DNA of 64,000 nt from Vibrio sp. CK2-1 (GCF_021726515.1 NZ_JAKKCJ010000001.1:248001-312000); one strand, 5' to 3'; shown: positions 1 through 9,727, counted from the first letter of the stretch. The notes: generated from the sequence alone by a model not told the origin. Translations and numbers: made by a program.

Positions 1-154
1 TCGTAACCGTCCGCCACAAGGCTTGGTTTTCGTACCGTTCTTTGATGCTCGTATCCTAGTCAACAAATTGATTTTAGATGCGACCGACCCACTATCTAAA
101 CAGACTGACTTTAAGAAATGTCCTGTGAAGATCACGAAAGTTGGCAGTGTTTAA
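1..154 (+). CDS. napA: Periplasmic nitrate reductase catalytic subunit NapA (C-terminal end only)
   Basis: The open frame from base 2 to the TAA at 152-154 encodes about 50 residues ending in [20 protein letters not shown] and then KVGSV. This is the characteristic C-terminus of NapA, the molybdopterin nitrate reductase of the periplasm, including the [13 protein letters not shown] stretch near the cofactor-binding fold. The rest of the gene lies upstream of the window. napB and napC follow on the same strand, which supports the call. Too little is present to judge whether the enzyme is intact. Confidence 0.9.
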   Translation, partial: RNRPPQGLVFVPFFDARILVNKLILDATDPLSKQTDFKKCPVKITKVGSV

Positions 155-234
155 ACCTGATTTAAGCACGAGCAATAAGAAATGAAGGTCACTCAGTAGA
201 GACCTGAGTGACCAACAAAGAATCGGAGAAGATT

Positions 235-714
235 ATGAAAAAAATCATCATGGCATTGATCGCCGCAAGTGCATTGATCATGGGTGCCGTACAAGCTGAA
301 GATGGTGACACTATTACCCCTGCTGCAACTAATCCAGGTGGTATCGGTGGCGTTGAATCATTACGTGGTAGTGCTGAACTTGAAGCGACACGTCCTGCCG
401 ACGACTTTAAGCGTTTTCCAAAAGACCACAAAGTCGATAGCAGCTATGTGTATCAGCCACCATTGATTCCACATACTATTCGTAACTACGAAGTATCGCT
501 AAACGCGAACAAATGTCTTGCTTGTCATAGCTGGAAAAATGCGAAAGACATGGGCGCGACAAAAATCAGTGTAACGCACTACGTAAACCGTCAAGACGCT
601 GTATTGTCTGACGTGTCACCTCGTCGTTACTTCTGTTTGCAATGTCACGTACCTCAAGCAGATGCAAAACCATTAGTTGAAAACAAATATGAGCCAGTAG
701 ACTCATTAAAATAA
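235..714 (+). CDS. napB: Periplasmic nitrate reductase electron transfer subunit NapB (diheme cytochrome c)
   Basis: NapB passes electrons from NapC to NapA in the periplasm. The 159-residue product starts with a signal peptide (MKKIIMALIAASALIMGAVQA, cleavage near residue 21) and carries two CXXCH heme sites, CLACH at 94-98 and CLQCH at 134-138. I chose the ATG at 235, not an in-frame GTG at 208, because CGGAGAA lies just ahead of 235 and the signal peptide begins there. It sits 80 bases after napA and 67 before napC, so it is part of the nap operon. Length and heme content are normal for the family. Confidence 0.95.
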   Translation: MKKIIMALIAASALIMGAVQAEDGDTITPAATNPGGIGGVESLRGSAELEATRPADDFKRFPKDHKVDSSYVYQPPLIPHTIRNYEVSLNANKCLACHSWKNAKDMGATKISVTHYVNRQDAVLSDVSPRRYFCLQCHVPQADAKPLVENKYEPVDSLK

Positions 715-781
715 ACGCTGCGCCTAGGTGACTTTAAATCAATGTGATGCAAAGCAAACCTAGGCCAAAAGAGAGACGATT

Positions 782-1357
782 ATGAAAATCTTAAAAAACT
801 TTTGGAAGCGTTTATCCACCCCAAGTAAAGCAGCCGCAGGCGTTATCCTGTTTATGGGCTTTATGGGTGGTCTACTCTTCTGGGGTGCATTTAACACCGG
901 TATGGAAGCGACCAACACAGAAGAATTTTGTTCTGGTTGTCACGCGCCTATCGTGAAAGAGATTCGTGAAACTATTCACTACTCTAACCGCTCTGGTGTT
1001 CGTGCCATTTGTTCAGACTGTCACGTACCACACCAGTGGACAGACAAAATCGTACGTAAAGTACAAGCCTCTAAAGAGTTGGTGTACAACTTCATTGGTA
1101 CTATTGATACCGAAGAGAAGTTTAAAGCTCGTCGTGGCCATCTAGCACATCGCGAATGGCAACGTATGAAAGACAACGACTCGAAAGAATGCCGTAACTG
1201 TCACCAGTTCAACTACATGGATTTCTCAGAGCAAGGCCCGCGTGCCATCAAACAGCACTCAACAGCACTTGCTGATGGCGATAAAACATGTGTAGATTGT
1301 CATAAAGGCATCGCACATAAATTGCCAGACATGAAAGACGTGGAAGGCTGGCAATAA
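782..1357 (+). CDS. napC: Tetraheme cytochrome c quinol dehydrogenase NapC
   Basis: NapC is a membrane-anchored quinol dehydrogenase of the NapC/NirT family that feeds electrons to NapB. The 191-residue protein has one N-terminal membrane anchor (about residues 18-37) and four CXXCH motifs: CSGCH at 50, CSDCH at 77, CRNCH at 137 and CVDCH at 170. The ATG follows an AGAGACGA ribosome site. It is the third nap gene here; no napG or napH is next to it, so electron supply appears to be of the NapC type. Confidence 0.95.
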   Translation: MKILKNFWKRLSTPSKAAAGVILFMGFMGGLLFWGAFNTGMEATNTEEFCSGCHAPIVKEIRETIHYSNRSGVRAICSDCHVPHQWTDKIVRKVQASKELVYNFIGTIDTEEKFKARRGHLAHREWQRMKDNDSKECRNCHQFNYMDFSEQGPRAIKQHSTALADGDKTCVDCHKGIAHKLPDMKDVEGWQ

Positions 1358-1382
1358 AGCCACCAGATAAGGAGAAGGAATT

Positions 1383-1520
1383 ATGAGTACTTTAGAATAC
1401 GTTATCTGGCATATCTTAGGTTACGCAGCCATGCCTGCGATTATCCTAGGTGGATTTGTTGCTGTGGCGGCTATTTGTATCGCCATTTTATCTTTCACTA
1501 AAGATAAGCAAATCGACTAG
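1383..1520 (+). CDS. Small single-pass membrane protein of the nap operon (TIGR02808-like)
   Basis: A 45-residue frame (MSTLEYVIWHILGYAAMPAI at the start, KDKQID at the end) with one long hydrophobic segment at about residues 8-38. AAGGAGAAGG sits at an ideal distance before the ATG, and the gene lies 25 bases after napC, so it is very probably translated as the last nap gene. From memory it matches TIGR02808, a very short protein found near periplasmic nitrate reductase genes in Vibrio and Photobacterium. Its function is unknown; a subunit or assembly aid of the membrane quinol dehydrogenase is an inference from position only. Confidence 0.8.
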   Translation: MSTLEYVIWHILGYAAMPAIILGGFVAVAAICIAILSFTKDKQID

Positions 1521-1565
1521 CCTGTCGTTTACTAGCTCTTATACCCGAAGTAACTGGGTGTATAT

Positions 1566-1602
1566 AAATCGCCTGAATAGTTAATTATTCAGGCGATTTT
1601 TT
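1566..1602. terminator. Bidirectional terminator between nap and the ABC importer operon
   Basis: A 14-bp perfect inverted repeat (AAATCGCCTGAATA and its complement, loop of 6) flanked by A-rich and T-rich runs. It serves the nap operon on the plus strand and the importer operon on the minus strand. Confidence 0.9.
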
Positions 1603-1608
1603 ATGGCA

Positions 1609-2388
1609 TCAAGCCAGATTTAAAAATTGCTTAACACGTAGTGAATCTGGATTACTGAAAAATTTCTCTGGTGGACATTTCTCTATCAAAATCCCTTTAT
1701 CTAAAAACACTACCTGATTCGAAACCATACGGGCAAACTCCATTTCATGAGTCACCACCACCATGGTATAGCCTTCTTTTGATAACTGCTTCATTACCGT
1801 TAGGACTTCTTCAACCAATTCAGGGTCTAAAGCAGATGTAGGCTCATCAAATAAAATAACCTCTGGTTCCATCGCCAATGATCTAGCAATAGCGACTCGC
1901 TGTTTTTGACCACCCGATAACATATTCGGATAAGCATCTAATTTATGCGACATTCCAACTTTTTCTAATTGCTTCTTAGCTATTTCTTCCGCTTGTGATT
2001 TCGGCATTTTTTTCACATGAATCAAAGCTTCCATTACATTTTGTAAAACGCTTAAATGAGGCCATAAATTAAAGCTTTGGAATACCATTCCAATACGTTC
2101 ACGTAACTTAGCTAATTCTTTATGCTTTAATGGTTTCTTTGTTACCGGATTTTGATCAATTCGATCATGGCGGAGATAAATGGCTCCTCGCTCTGGTTGC
2201 TCAAGCCAATTCATACAACGTAATAATGTGGACTTTCCTGAGCCAGATGACCCAAGAATACTCACCACATCTCCTTTTTTAATTGTTAAGTTAATATCTC
2301 TTAAGACTTCTATGCCATCAAACTGTTTAGATAGCTTATCAATTTTAATAATGTGTTCACATTCAACTGCTTGTGCTTGACTAGACAT
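1609..2388 (-). CDS. Amino-acid-type ABC importer ATP-binding protein (putative taurine importer)
   Basis: A 259-residue ATPase of the HisP/GlnQ family that powers import by the two adjacent permeases. Walker A GSSGSGKS is at residues 46-53, followed by the ABC signature LSGGQKQR, Walker B VILFDEPTSALD and the switch histidine in VVVTHEMEF. It overlaps the permease gene upstream by 8 bases, so translation is probably coupled. It is the last gene of a binding protein-permease-permease-ATPase operon. By family the substrate is polar amino-acid-like; the neighbouring aminotransferase, TauE-type exporter and SDR point to taurine, which is an inference from context. Confidence 0.9.
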   Translation of the reverse strand: MSSQAQAVECEHIIKIDKLSKQFDGIEVLRDINLTIKKGDVVSILGSSGSGKSTLLRCMNWLEQPERGAIYLRHDRIDQNPVTKKPLKHKELAKLRERIGMVFQSFNLWPHLSVLQNVMEALIHVKKMPKSQAEEIAKKQLEKVGMSHKLDAYPNMLSGGQKQRVAIARSLAMEPEVILFDEPTSALDPELVEEVLTVMKQLSKEGYTMVVVTHEMEFARMVSNQVVFLDKGILIEKCPPEKFFSNPDSLRVKQFLNLA

Positions 2389-3046
2389 TACTTAATCCTC
2401 GTTTTTCAACATGTTGTATGCAATATTTGCTCGATTTTTCAATTGCAATACTAATAACCCAATACAAAGCGATTGCGACCAAAAAGGCTTTTAATGGAAT
2501 GAAATACATCGATTGCACGCTGTTAGCTGCAGCCGTAATATCAATCACAGTAATGATGCTAAGGAAGGCCGTATCTTTTAAACAAATAATCAATTGGTTT
2601 GCGATAAGGGGAATCGATTTTAAAACAACGCTAGGGCCGATAATCCGCGTAAATATTTTATGTCGGTTAAATCCACAAGCTTCAGCAGATTCGATTAAAC
2701 CGTTGTCCATGCCTTTACGTTGACCTCGAAAAATTTCGCAGAAATAGGCACCGTGATAAATACTTAGCGACACAAAGCCCACTGTCATGGCTTCCATTCT
2801 GATACCCAATTGCGGTAACCCGTAATACAGCAAATAAGCGAGAATCAAAAACGGTAGCGTTCGCATGATGTTCACGCCGAAACGCAATGTAGATTTAATT
2901 TTAGTATTCGAATTTTCCATCATATAAAGTAAGCCAACACCAATAAGAAGGCTCGCAACAGCTGACACCCCAAAGAGTGCGATAGTTGTACCAAATCCGG
3001 AGACAAAGGTATCTCGCTGCTGCCAAATTATTTCCCACTCAGACAT
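2381..3046 (-). CDS. Amino-acid-type ABC importer permease (second permease)
   Basis: A 221-residue inner-membrane permease of the HisM/GlnP family with about five hydrophobic segments and the EAA loop that contacts the ATPase (ESAEACGFNRHKIFTRIIGP, about residues 120-139). It overlaps the ATPase gene by 8 bases and lies 50 bases after the first permease. Two related permeases would form the heterodimeric channel. The substrate is not shown by the sequence; the locus suggests taurine. Confidence 0.88.
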   Translation of the reverse strand: MSEWEIIWQQRDTFVSGFGTTIALFGVSAVASLLIGVGLLYMMENSNTKIKSTLRFGVNIMRTLPFLILAYLLYYGLPQLGIRMEAMTVGFVSLSIYHGAYFCEIFRGQRKGMDNGLIESAEACGFNRHKIFTRIIGPSVVLKSIPLIANQLIICLKDTAFLSIITVIDITAAANSVQSMYFIPLKAFLVAIALYWVISIAIEKSSKYCIQHVEKRGLSNV

Positions 3047-3096
3047 ACTTCAATCCCATCCATTTGTTATTGTCCGTTCGGCTAAAGCACACTAAT

Positions 3097-3735
3097 TCAT
3101 CGTAAATACTGCGTTTTCAATTCAGCGTACGATTGTAGTTTCACCAAGGCACCAATAATGACCATATAAATAACTGCAGCACATAAAATAGGAGACAGTG
3201 GTTCATAAGTAACCGCTGAAATTCGGTTTGTTACTCGTGTTAAATCAACCACTCCAATCACTGCAATTGCTGGACTACCTTTAATTAAAAAAGACATTTC
3301 ATTAATTAATGCAGGTAAGCTCACCAACAACATCTGTGGGAACATAATGCGACAGAAATACGTAACACGTCTCATACCCAAGGCTTCTGCAGCTTCTAAC
3401 TGTCCTTTTGAAAAATTAAGGAATGCATTTCGCCAAATCTCTGCATTAAAAGCAGCGGTATTCAATGTCAGAGCTAAGATTGCTGACAGGTTTTTATCCA
3501 ACTGAAGACCAAAAGAAGGAAAAGTTAAAAATATAAAAAGAACTAGTGTCACTAAAGGAGTCGCTCTTGCCCAACTGACGTAAATACCAAGAAATTGGTC
3601 TATCCAAGGTAACTTCATCATTCGTACAATCGCAATAACCAATCCAATACTAATGCCAAGAACAATTGAGACAAAAGAAATCCAAACCGTTACCCATGCA
3701 CCTTGCCCCAGCTGTATCCATGCATAAGAATCCAT
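3097..3735 (-). CDS. Amino-acid-type ABC importer permease (first permease)
   Basis: A 212-residue HisQ/HisM-family permease with an EAA loop (AAEALGMRRVTYFCRIMFPQ) and several membrane spans. I chose the ATG at 3735 because AAGGGG lies 8 bases upstream; an in-frame GTG at 3744 overlaps that ribosome site. It stands 115 bases downstream of the binding-protein gene, with a hairpin in the gap, and pairs with the next permease. Confidence 0.88.
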   Translation of the reverse strand: MDSYAWIQLGQGAWVTVWISFVSIVLGISIGLVIAIVRMMKLPWIDQFLGIYVSWARATPLVTLVLFIFLTFPSFGLQLDKNLSAILALTLNTAAFNAEIWRNAFLNFSKGQLEAAEALGMRRVTYFCRIMFPQMLLVSLPALINEMSFLIKGSPAIAVIGVVDLTRVTNRISAVTYEPLSPILCAAVIYMVIIGALVKLQSYAELKTQYLR

Positions 3736-3807
3736 AACAATCACCCCTTGCTGATATAAATCACCTTTAAATACGCTTTCATCTTCTACTTAACACAAAG
3801 CCCAGAA

Positions 3808-3836
3808 TAAAGAGCAGCAGCGTCTCTACTGCTCTT
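3808..3836 (-). terminator. Intra-operon hairpin after the binding-protein gene
   Basis: AAGAGCAG and CTGCTCTT form an 8-bp stem with an 11-base loop and a short T-containing tail on the minus strand. Its position just after the solute-binding gene fits a partial terminator or RNA-stabilising stem that keeps binding-protein mRNA more abundant than permease mRNA. Confidence 0.5.
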
Positions 3837-3850
3837 GGCTTGCTATTTTT

Positions 3851-4714
3851 TTAATTGGTAGACGTTAACTGGTGATATTGATCAACGGTAGTAATTGCAT
3901 CAGATGGCAATGTATCGAACGATTCTCCAAACCATTTCTTCTGCAACTGAGCTAAGCGGCCTGTTTCTTGTAAATGCTGAAAGAACTCAGTTAGATAATT
4001 CAAAAGTTCCGGGTTGTTTTTCGGTACAGGCCAACTTACAAACCCTAAACCAGAGACTGGCAGACCTTTTTTAAACACCTTTGGCTTCGACGTAACAATT
4101 TGATTAACCGAGACAATACTATTAATTACATAATCAATTCGACCATTTGCGAGATCTGCATAAGCTTCTGGGTAAGATTGATATTGAATAACTTTTCCTA
4201 GTTCCTTACCTTGAGCCTCTAACATTGTTTTGAGTTCGGGTAAACGTTCTAGCAATGCACTACCTGCTTGCAAGCCAACCGTTTTACCATCCAAATCTGC
4301 GATCGTTTGAATGCTGTCATCTTTAGCTCGTGCTACAAAATAATGTTGTGCTGATGCAATAGGAGGAGTGAAATCAAATGTTTTTAATCGAGCATCGGTA
4401 ATAATTGCACCCGTTAACGCTAAGTCATATTGTCCACCCGATACCGCTGCTAATAAACCTGTCCAAGGTAGTATTTCTTGCTTAATTTCAAACTTGGAAT
4501 ATTTTCTTAATTCATCCAATAGATCTTTATTAATGCCTTGAGGTGCGCCTCTCTCGATATAATTAAATGGCGAATAGTTATCTTCCGTTGCGACTTTCAT
4601 TACACCTTGTTTTTCGATCTGAGGTAAATCTTGAGCTTGTGCAATACCAGTGATTGTAAACACTGATGAAGCCATGATGAGCATTAATTTTTTAAGTGAA
4701 AATGGTTTATACAT
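3851..4714 (-). CDS. Periplasmic solute-binding protein, amino-acid family 3 (putative taurine-binding)
   Basis: A 287-residue family 3 binding protein (HisJ/GlnH fold). A signal peptide ends near AQAQD, followed by MKVATEDNYSPFNYIERG, which fits the ligand-pocket strand, and later KTVGLQAGSALLERLPEL and VINSIVSVNQIV. I chose the ATG at 4714 because an AAGGAT site precedes it and the signal peptide begins there; the frame remains open to 4792. It is the first gene of the importer operon and is divergent from the MocR regulator. No classic alpha-amino-acid assignment can be made by eye. Confidence 0.88.
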   Translation of the reverse strand: MYKPFSLKKLMLIMASSVFTITGIAQAQDLPQIEKQGVMKVATEDNYSPFNYIERGAPQGINKDLLDELRKYSKFEIKQEILPWTGLLAAVSGGQYDLALTGAIITDARLKTFDFTPPIASAQHYFVARAKDDSIQTIADLDGKTVGLQAGSALLERLPELKTMLEAQGKELGKVIQYQSYPEAYADLANGRIDYVINSIVSVNQIVTSKPKVFKKGLPVSGLGFVSWPVPKNNPELLNYLTEFFQHLQETGRLAQLQKKWFGESFDTLPSDAITTVDQYHQLTSTN

Positions 4715-4946
4715 AGTCTGATCCTTTTGACTGATAAGTACCGTATTCACTGTAGATTCACTCTCAACATTGTCGTAGAGCCAATTAAACATTCTCTTTG
4801 GGACAGCTTAATTTTTCTTCTTATTTTTTCTTGGTCTAACAATTGCATTACTTCTGATTCAAAGCTTGAAAGTTTCAGATTCACATCAGAATTAGGTGTT
4901 GTTTGAAGAGGCTAGGGAAACAAATTTAGTGTATTCAGGAGAGATC

Positions 4947-6470
4947 ATGGCAACGAATCATAATTGCTTTATCGAGTTCGATGAAAAACGTAGCTTACAA
5001 GAACAAGTCCGTGAGTATTTAGTAAAAGCTATATTGGACGGTATTTTCCCTCCGGATCAAGCTCTCCCTTCTTGTCGTAATCTTTCTCAACAGCTTAAAG
5101 TATCTCGCAATACAGTTTCATTGGTCTATGAGAGCTTATTAGATAATGGCTATTTAATTAGTAAACCTCGCAGTGGTTACTACTTGGCTGAAAAATATCG
5201 ACACTCCAATTACTTAACATCAGACGATCAAGCACAAAGTGCCTTATCACTTGGTTTTCTCTCAAATGAAACGTCAACCAGAAATGTTGCACCAAATTGG
5301 GATGCAAAACTCAAAATAAACACCAGTCAATATCAACGGGTTGTTAAGCCTACGCAATGGAGCTGCTATGAATATCCATTTATTTATGGGCAGCCCTCAA
5401 TTAATGATTTTCCTTTAGTTCAATGGCGAGAAGCATCACGCAAAGTAATGTCGAACCCTCATGACCATAGGTGGTTATGCGATAAAGTCGATAAAGATGA
5501 TGAGCAGCTCATTGAACAAATTCGCACTCGAGTTTTGCCCCAAAGAGGCATCCATGTAAACAGTGACGAGATATTAATAACTATGGGGTCGCAGAATGCT
5601 TTGTTCATGTTAGCGCAATTATTAATGGATAAAAGTAGTCGCGTTGGTGTTGAAAATCCTGGCTATAAAGAAGCCAACAATATTTTTAGTATGACAGACG
5701 CGACCTTGCACCCTCATCAAGTCGACAGTGATGGGCTTTTATTAAACCCTCTTTCTTCAATGTGTGATTTTTTCTATGTGACACCAAGCCATCAAGCACC
5801 AACTGGTGTCACGATGAGCGATCAGCGTAGACAACTTTTATTGCAACAAGCACAACAAAACGATGCAATTATTATTGAAGATGATTACGATTCTGAAAGT
5901 AACTTTGAAACACAGCCAAAACCAGCACTCAAAGCTCTCGATAAGAGTGGACGTGTTATCTACGTCAGTAGTTTTTCGAAGTTATTAGCTCCAGGATTAC
6001 GGATAGGCTATATCGTGGCATCTGAAGAGTTAATTTATGAACTGCGTTCGTTACGACGGTTAATGTACCGTCACCCACCCACTCGCTCTCAAATGGAATT
6101 AAGCCATTTCATCACTCAAGGTTACTACGACAGCTATTTACGTAAATTTCGCGAACAAACACGTCAAAGATGGGAGTTGATTGATAACGCTGTCCACAAA
6201 TATATTCCATTTTGTGAACGTTTAGCTAAAAAGGAATTAGCCAATGCCTTGTGGTTACAGACGCCTGACAACATGAACAGCCAACATTTATCATCACGAG
6301 CCGCCCAATTTGGCGTATTAATTGAAACGGGTTATTCGCATTTTATGCCAGATCCAAATAACAGTTTATCTATTCCACCCGATCACTACTTCCGCTTAGG
6401 TTTTCACGCCATTAAAAAAGAACTGATTGAGCCTGGTATTCAACAACTCGCGAAGGCAATGCAATTTTAA
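4947..6470 (+). CDS. MocR-type regulator (GntR wHTH fused to an aminotransferase fold), TauR-like
   Basis: A 507-residue regulator. The N-terminal winged helix (about residues 15-80, LPSCRNLSQQLKVSRNTVSL) is of the GntR type. The rest is a fold-type I aminotransferase-like domain with the PLP lysine in YVSSFSKLLAPGLRIGY and the ligand sequence IIIEDDYDSE. Such proteins bind PLP and an amine and act mostly as activators. The ATG at 4947 follows GGAGAG; an upstream in-frame ATG at 4896 lacks a site. It is divergent from the importer operon and convergent with the aminotransferase. A TauR-like taurine sensor is the natural reading, inferred from neighbours. Confidence 0.9.
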   Translation: MATNHNCFIEFDEKRSLQEQVREYLVKAILDGIFPPDQALPSCRNLSQQLKVSRNTVSLVYESLLDNGYLISKPRSGYYLAEKYRHSNYLTSDDQAQSALSLGFLSNETSTRNVAPNWDAKLKINTSQYQRVVKPTQWSCYEYPFIYGQPSINDFPLVQWREASRKVMSNPHDHRWLCDKVDKDDEQLIEQIRTRVLPQRGIHVNSDEILITMGSQNALFMLAQLLMDKSSRVGVENPGYKEANNIFSMTDATLHPHQVDSDGLLLNPLSSMCDFFYVTPSHQAPTGVTMSDQRRQLLLQQAQQNDAIIIEDDYDSESNFETQPKPALKALDKSGRVIYVSSFSKLLAPGLRIGYIVASEELIYELRSLRRLMYRHPPTRSQMELSHFITQGYYDSYLRKFREQTRQRWELIDNAVHKYIPFCERLAKKELANALWLQTPDNMNSQHLSSRAAQFGVLIETGYSHFMPDPNNSLSIPPDHYFRLGFHAIKKELIEPGIQQLAKAMQF

Positions 6471-6502
6471 ATTGAGTGCTCAAATATTTCTAGCATAATG
6501 CT

Positions 6503-6539
6503 AAAGATCCCACGCATTTTTATGTGTGGGATCTTTTTT
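6503..6539. terminator. Bidirectional terminator between the MocR gene and the aminotransferase
   Basis: AAAGATCCCACGCA pairs with TGTGTGGGATCTTT across a 6-base loop, with A and T runs on both sides. It serves two convergent genes. Confidence 0.9.
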
Positions 6540-6548
6540 CCAAGCTAC

Positions 6549-7877
6549 CTATTTCAGCTCAGATAAACAACGATCTATAATCGCTACACCTCTTTCAATT
6601 TCATCAGGGCGAATAATGAGTGGTGGTACGACATGAACTCGATTATTTACAATGAAAGATAGTAAGCCTTTGGCGGCTAAATTAGCTTTTAATTGCGCCA
6701 TTTTACTATCACTTAAAGGTTCACGAGTTGCTGAGTTTTCCACTAGCTCAAGTGCCCAAAACATACCCAAACCGCGAACTTCACCAATAATAGAATGGGA
6801 ATGCTTTAAGGTCTTAAGAATTGGCCCAAGCACTTCATTACCGATTCGATCTGCGTGCCCGACAATGCCTTCTTCTTCCATAGCTTCCAAAGTCGCCACG
6901 ATTGCAGACATTGCAAGTGGATGTCCAGAATAAGTTAACCCACCCATAAAGCAATGTTGTTTGAAATATTCCACAATATCTTCATTTACTAAGACACCAC
7001 CAGCAGGAACATAACCAGAGTTAACTCCTTTCGCAAAAGTAACTAAATCAGGTACTACGTTGAAGTGTTCGAAAGCAAACCAACGTCCTGTACGCCCAAA
7101 ACCAACCATCACTTCATCAAAGATAAGTTGAATTCCGTATTGTGTCGCTAATTCGCGTACACCTTTAAGGTAAGCTTTTGGTGGTAACAGAAAGCCTGCT
7201 GTTCCCGGGATCGTTTCAAGCAAAATTGCAGCAATACTTTGTGGGCCTTCGCACTCAATCACTCGCTTCAAATGTTGTAGTGCACGCTCACACTCTTGCT
7301 CTTCATTTTGAGAATTGAATTCCGTGCGGTATAGGTAAGGATTAAAAAAGTGAACATGTCCTCTGCTGTACTCATTAGGTACTCGACGGAAATCTCCAGT
7401 CGCGGCAATCGCAGTACCAGTACTTCCATGATAAGAACGATATGCCGAAAGAACTTTATCGCGCCCCGTATATTGACGAGCCATACGAATCGCATTTTCA
7501 TTGGCATCCGCCCCTGCATTGGTAAAAAAGACTTTTTTAAATTTATCTGGGGCATGTGACAAGATAAGTTCCGCAGCCCTACCACGCATTAGATTTGCGG
7601 TAGCTGGTGCTACTGTGATCAAGCTATCCGCTTGCGCTTTAATAGCATCGATCACTTTAGGGTGCTGGTGACCAATATTGGTATTAACCAGTTGACTGCT
7701 AAAATCTAAATATTCTTTTCCTTCATAATCCCAAAGCACACAACCATGCCCGCCAGCAATGACCAGAGGCTTTACGGCTTCTTGTACCGACCAAGAATGA
7801 AAAACATATTTATCTAAATCTAATGCCGTTTGATTGGTTTCTATATTGACTACTTTTTTTGGGGAAGCCATATTCAT
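6549..7877 (-). CDS. Class III omega-aminotransferase (putative taurine aminotransferase, Toa-like)
   Basis: A 442-residue PLP enzyme of class III. Visible landmarks are the substrate loop SSQLVNTNIGHQHPKV, the GADANENAIRMAR helix, the Asp motif LIFDEVMVGFGRTG and the PLP-lysine motif TFAKGVNSGYVPAGG. I chose the ATG at 7877 because TAAAGGAGAG ends 6 bases upstream; an in-frame GTG at 7883 overlaps that site. The class covers beta-alanine, GABA, ornithine and taurine transaminases and cannot be split by eye. Context (TauE exporter, YdfG/IsfD-type SDR, MocR regulator) favours taurine to sulfoacetaldehyde; a beta-alanine route is the main alternative. Confidence 0.85.
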   Translation of the reverse strand: MNMASPKKVVNIETNQTALDLDKYVFHSWSVQEAVKPLVIAGGHGCVLWDYEGKEYLDFSSQLVNTNIGHQHPKVIDAIKAQADSLITVAPATANLMRGRAAELILSHAPDKFKKVFFTNAGADANENAIRMARQYTGRDKVLSAYRSYHGSTGTAIAATGDFRRVPNEYSRGHVHFFNPYLYRTEFNSQNEEQECERALQHLKRVIECEGPQSIAAILLETIPGTAGFLLPPKAYLKGVRELATQYGIQLIFDEVMVGFGRTGRWFAFEHFNVVPDLVTFAKGVNSGYVPAGGVLVNEDIVEYFKQHCFMGGLTYSGHPLAMSAIVATLEAMEEEGIVGHADRIGNEVLGPILKTLKHSHSIIGEVRGLGMFWALELVENSATREPLSDSKMAQLKANLAAKGLLSFIVNNRVHVVPPLIIRPDEIERGVAIIDRCLSELK

Positions 7878-7971
7878 TTTCACTCTCCTTTAATCAACCT
7901 AATCCATGTTCCAAATGCCCTGATATAGCGTTCGGTTGATGCCATCATGACGAAAGTTTAAAAGCAGGCGA

Positions 7972-8038
7972 TAGAGTCAGTTTTAAAAAAGTAATGAGCC
8001 AGATCATCTGCCCCATGAGCACAATCAAACTGGCTCTA
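7972..8038. promoter_or_regulatory. Inverted repeat in the divergent promoter region (candidate MocR operator)
   Basis: TAGAGTCAGTTT at 7972-7983 and AAACTGGCTCTA at 8027-8038 are complementary except at one base, and a third GAGCCAG lies at 7995-8001. They sit between the divergent aminotransferase and exporter genes, where the MocR regulator would act. Binding is inferred, not shown. Confidence 0.35.
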
Positions 8039-8105
8039 TTTGTTGTATTTTCTCTTAGTTACAGTGAAGTGAGTTACCCAATATTCAGCAAACATAAAGG
8101 AAGTG

Positions 8106-8822
8106 ATGAGTGTGATTATTTTATGGGCATCAATCTTCACTTTATTTGCAGGAATTGTTCGAGGATATTCAGGGTTTGGATTTTCGGTTATTGCTGTTCT
8201 TTGTTTAAATTTGGTGTATTCACCAATAGAATCAATTGCACTAGCGATAGGGTTAGATTTGATGAGCAGTCTGTGGCTTATACCTGGTATTCGCCAACAA
8301 ATTAATACCCAACTATTGAAACCATTAATGTTGGGTATGTTGGCAGCGCTACCATTTTCTCTAGCACTGATTAATTACATTCCATCCCAACAATTAAAAA
8401 TGCTCATAGCTAGCGTATGTTTCATTGCTGGATGCTTAATGATACTTAATTTAAAATTGACATGGCTAAATACAAAACATGCATTCAGTGCAGGTATGGT
8501 ATCAGGGTTTACCATGACGACGGCCTCTGCAGGAGGGCCACCACTTATTATTTATTTAATGAACTTATCATTAAGTCAAAAGGAATTACGCGCGACTTCG
8601 ATTGCGTTCTTCATCTCTAGTTCATTGATTTCTTTATTAGGGCTTATTTATCTCGACATGATTAGCAGTGATACGATTATCCATTCATTATTTCTGCTTC
8701 CTTCAGCTGTCATAGGAAATATAATAGGCAAAAAGCTCTACTTTGCTTTACCACAAATTCCACATCGCTGGTTTAATGCGCCATTACTTATGATGTTGGC
8801 CAGTATTATTTTTATAACTTGA
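8106..8822 (+). CDS. TauE/SafE-family membrane transporter (putative isethionate or sulfite exporter, IsfE-like)
   Basis: A 238-residue, very hydrophobic protein with about eight membrane segments in two related halves. Its start (GIVRGYSGFGFSVIAVL) and the second-half TTASAGGPPLIIYLMNLS are typical of the TauE/SafE family of anion exporters. The ATG at 8106 is preceded by AAAGGAAG; a GTG at 8103 is in frame. It lies 45 bases before the SDR gene, probably one operon. In taurine-nitrogen scavengers such a protein (IsfE) is thought to export isethionate; elsewhere relatives export sulfite. Confidence 0.85.
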   Translation: MSVIILWASIFTLFAGIVRGYSGFGFSVIAVLCLNLVYSPIESIALAIGLDLMSSLWLIPGIRQQINTQLLKPLMLGMLAALPFSLALINYIPSQQLKMLIASVCFIAGCLMILNLKLTWLNTKHAFSAGMVSGFTMTTASAGGPPLIIYLMNLSLSQKELRATSIAFFISSSLISLLGLIYLDMISSDTIIHSLFLLPSAVIGNIIGKKLYFALPQIPHRWFNAPLLMMLASIIFIT

Positions 8823-8825
8823 TAG

Positions 8826-9623
<798 letters not shown>

Positions 9624-9693
9624 TAGCTATCTTACCTAATAGCTACCTTATTAAGAGTATTAGCAATCACAATCAATAATTAAGCAACGCATA

Positions 9694-9727
9694 CAAAAAA
9701 GCTTCCAGTCAATTGGAAGCTTTTTTA
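9694..9727. terminator. Terminator after the SDR gene, shared with gpx
   Basis: AAAAAAGCTTCCA pairs with TGGAAGCTTTTTT across a 6-base loop. The symmetric A and T runs allow use from both strands. Confidence 0.92.

Noticed and set aside
1541..1566. TATACCC-type word resembling the end of the MITE-like element
   Set aside because: It is only a short, degenerate match with no second arm; I mention it as a possible remnant but do not annotate an element.
7268..7585. A 105-residue minus-strand frame within the aminotransferase
   Set aside because: It is an out-of-frame shadow of the class III aminotransferase, which is intact.
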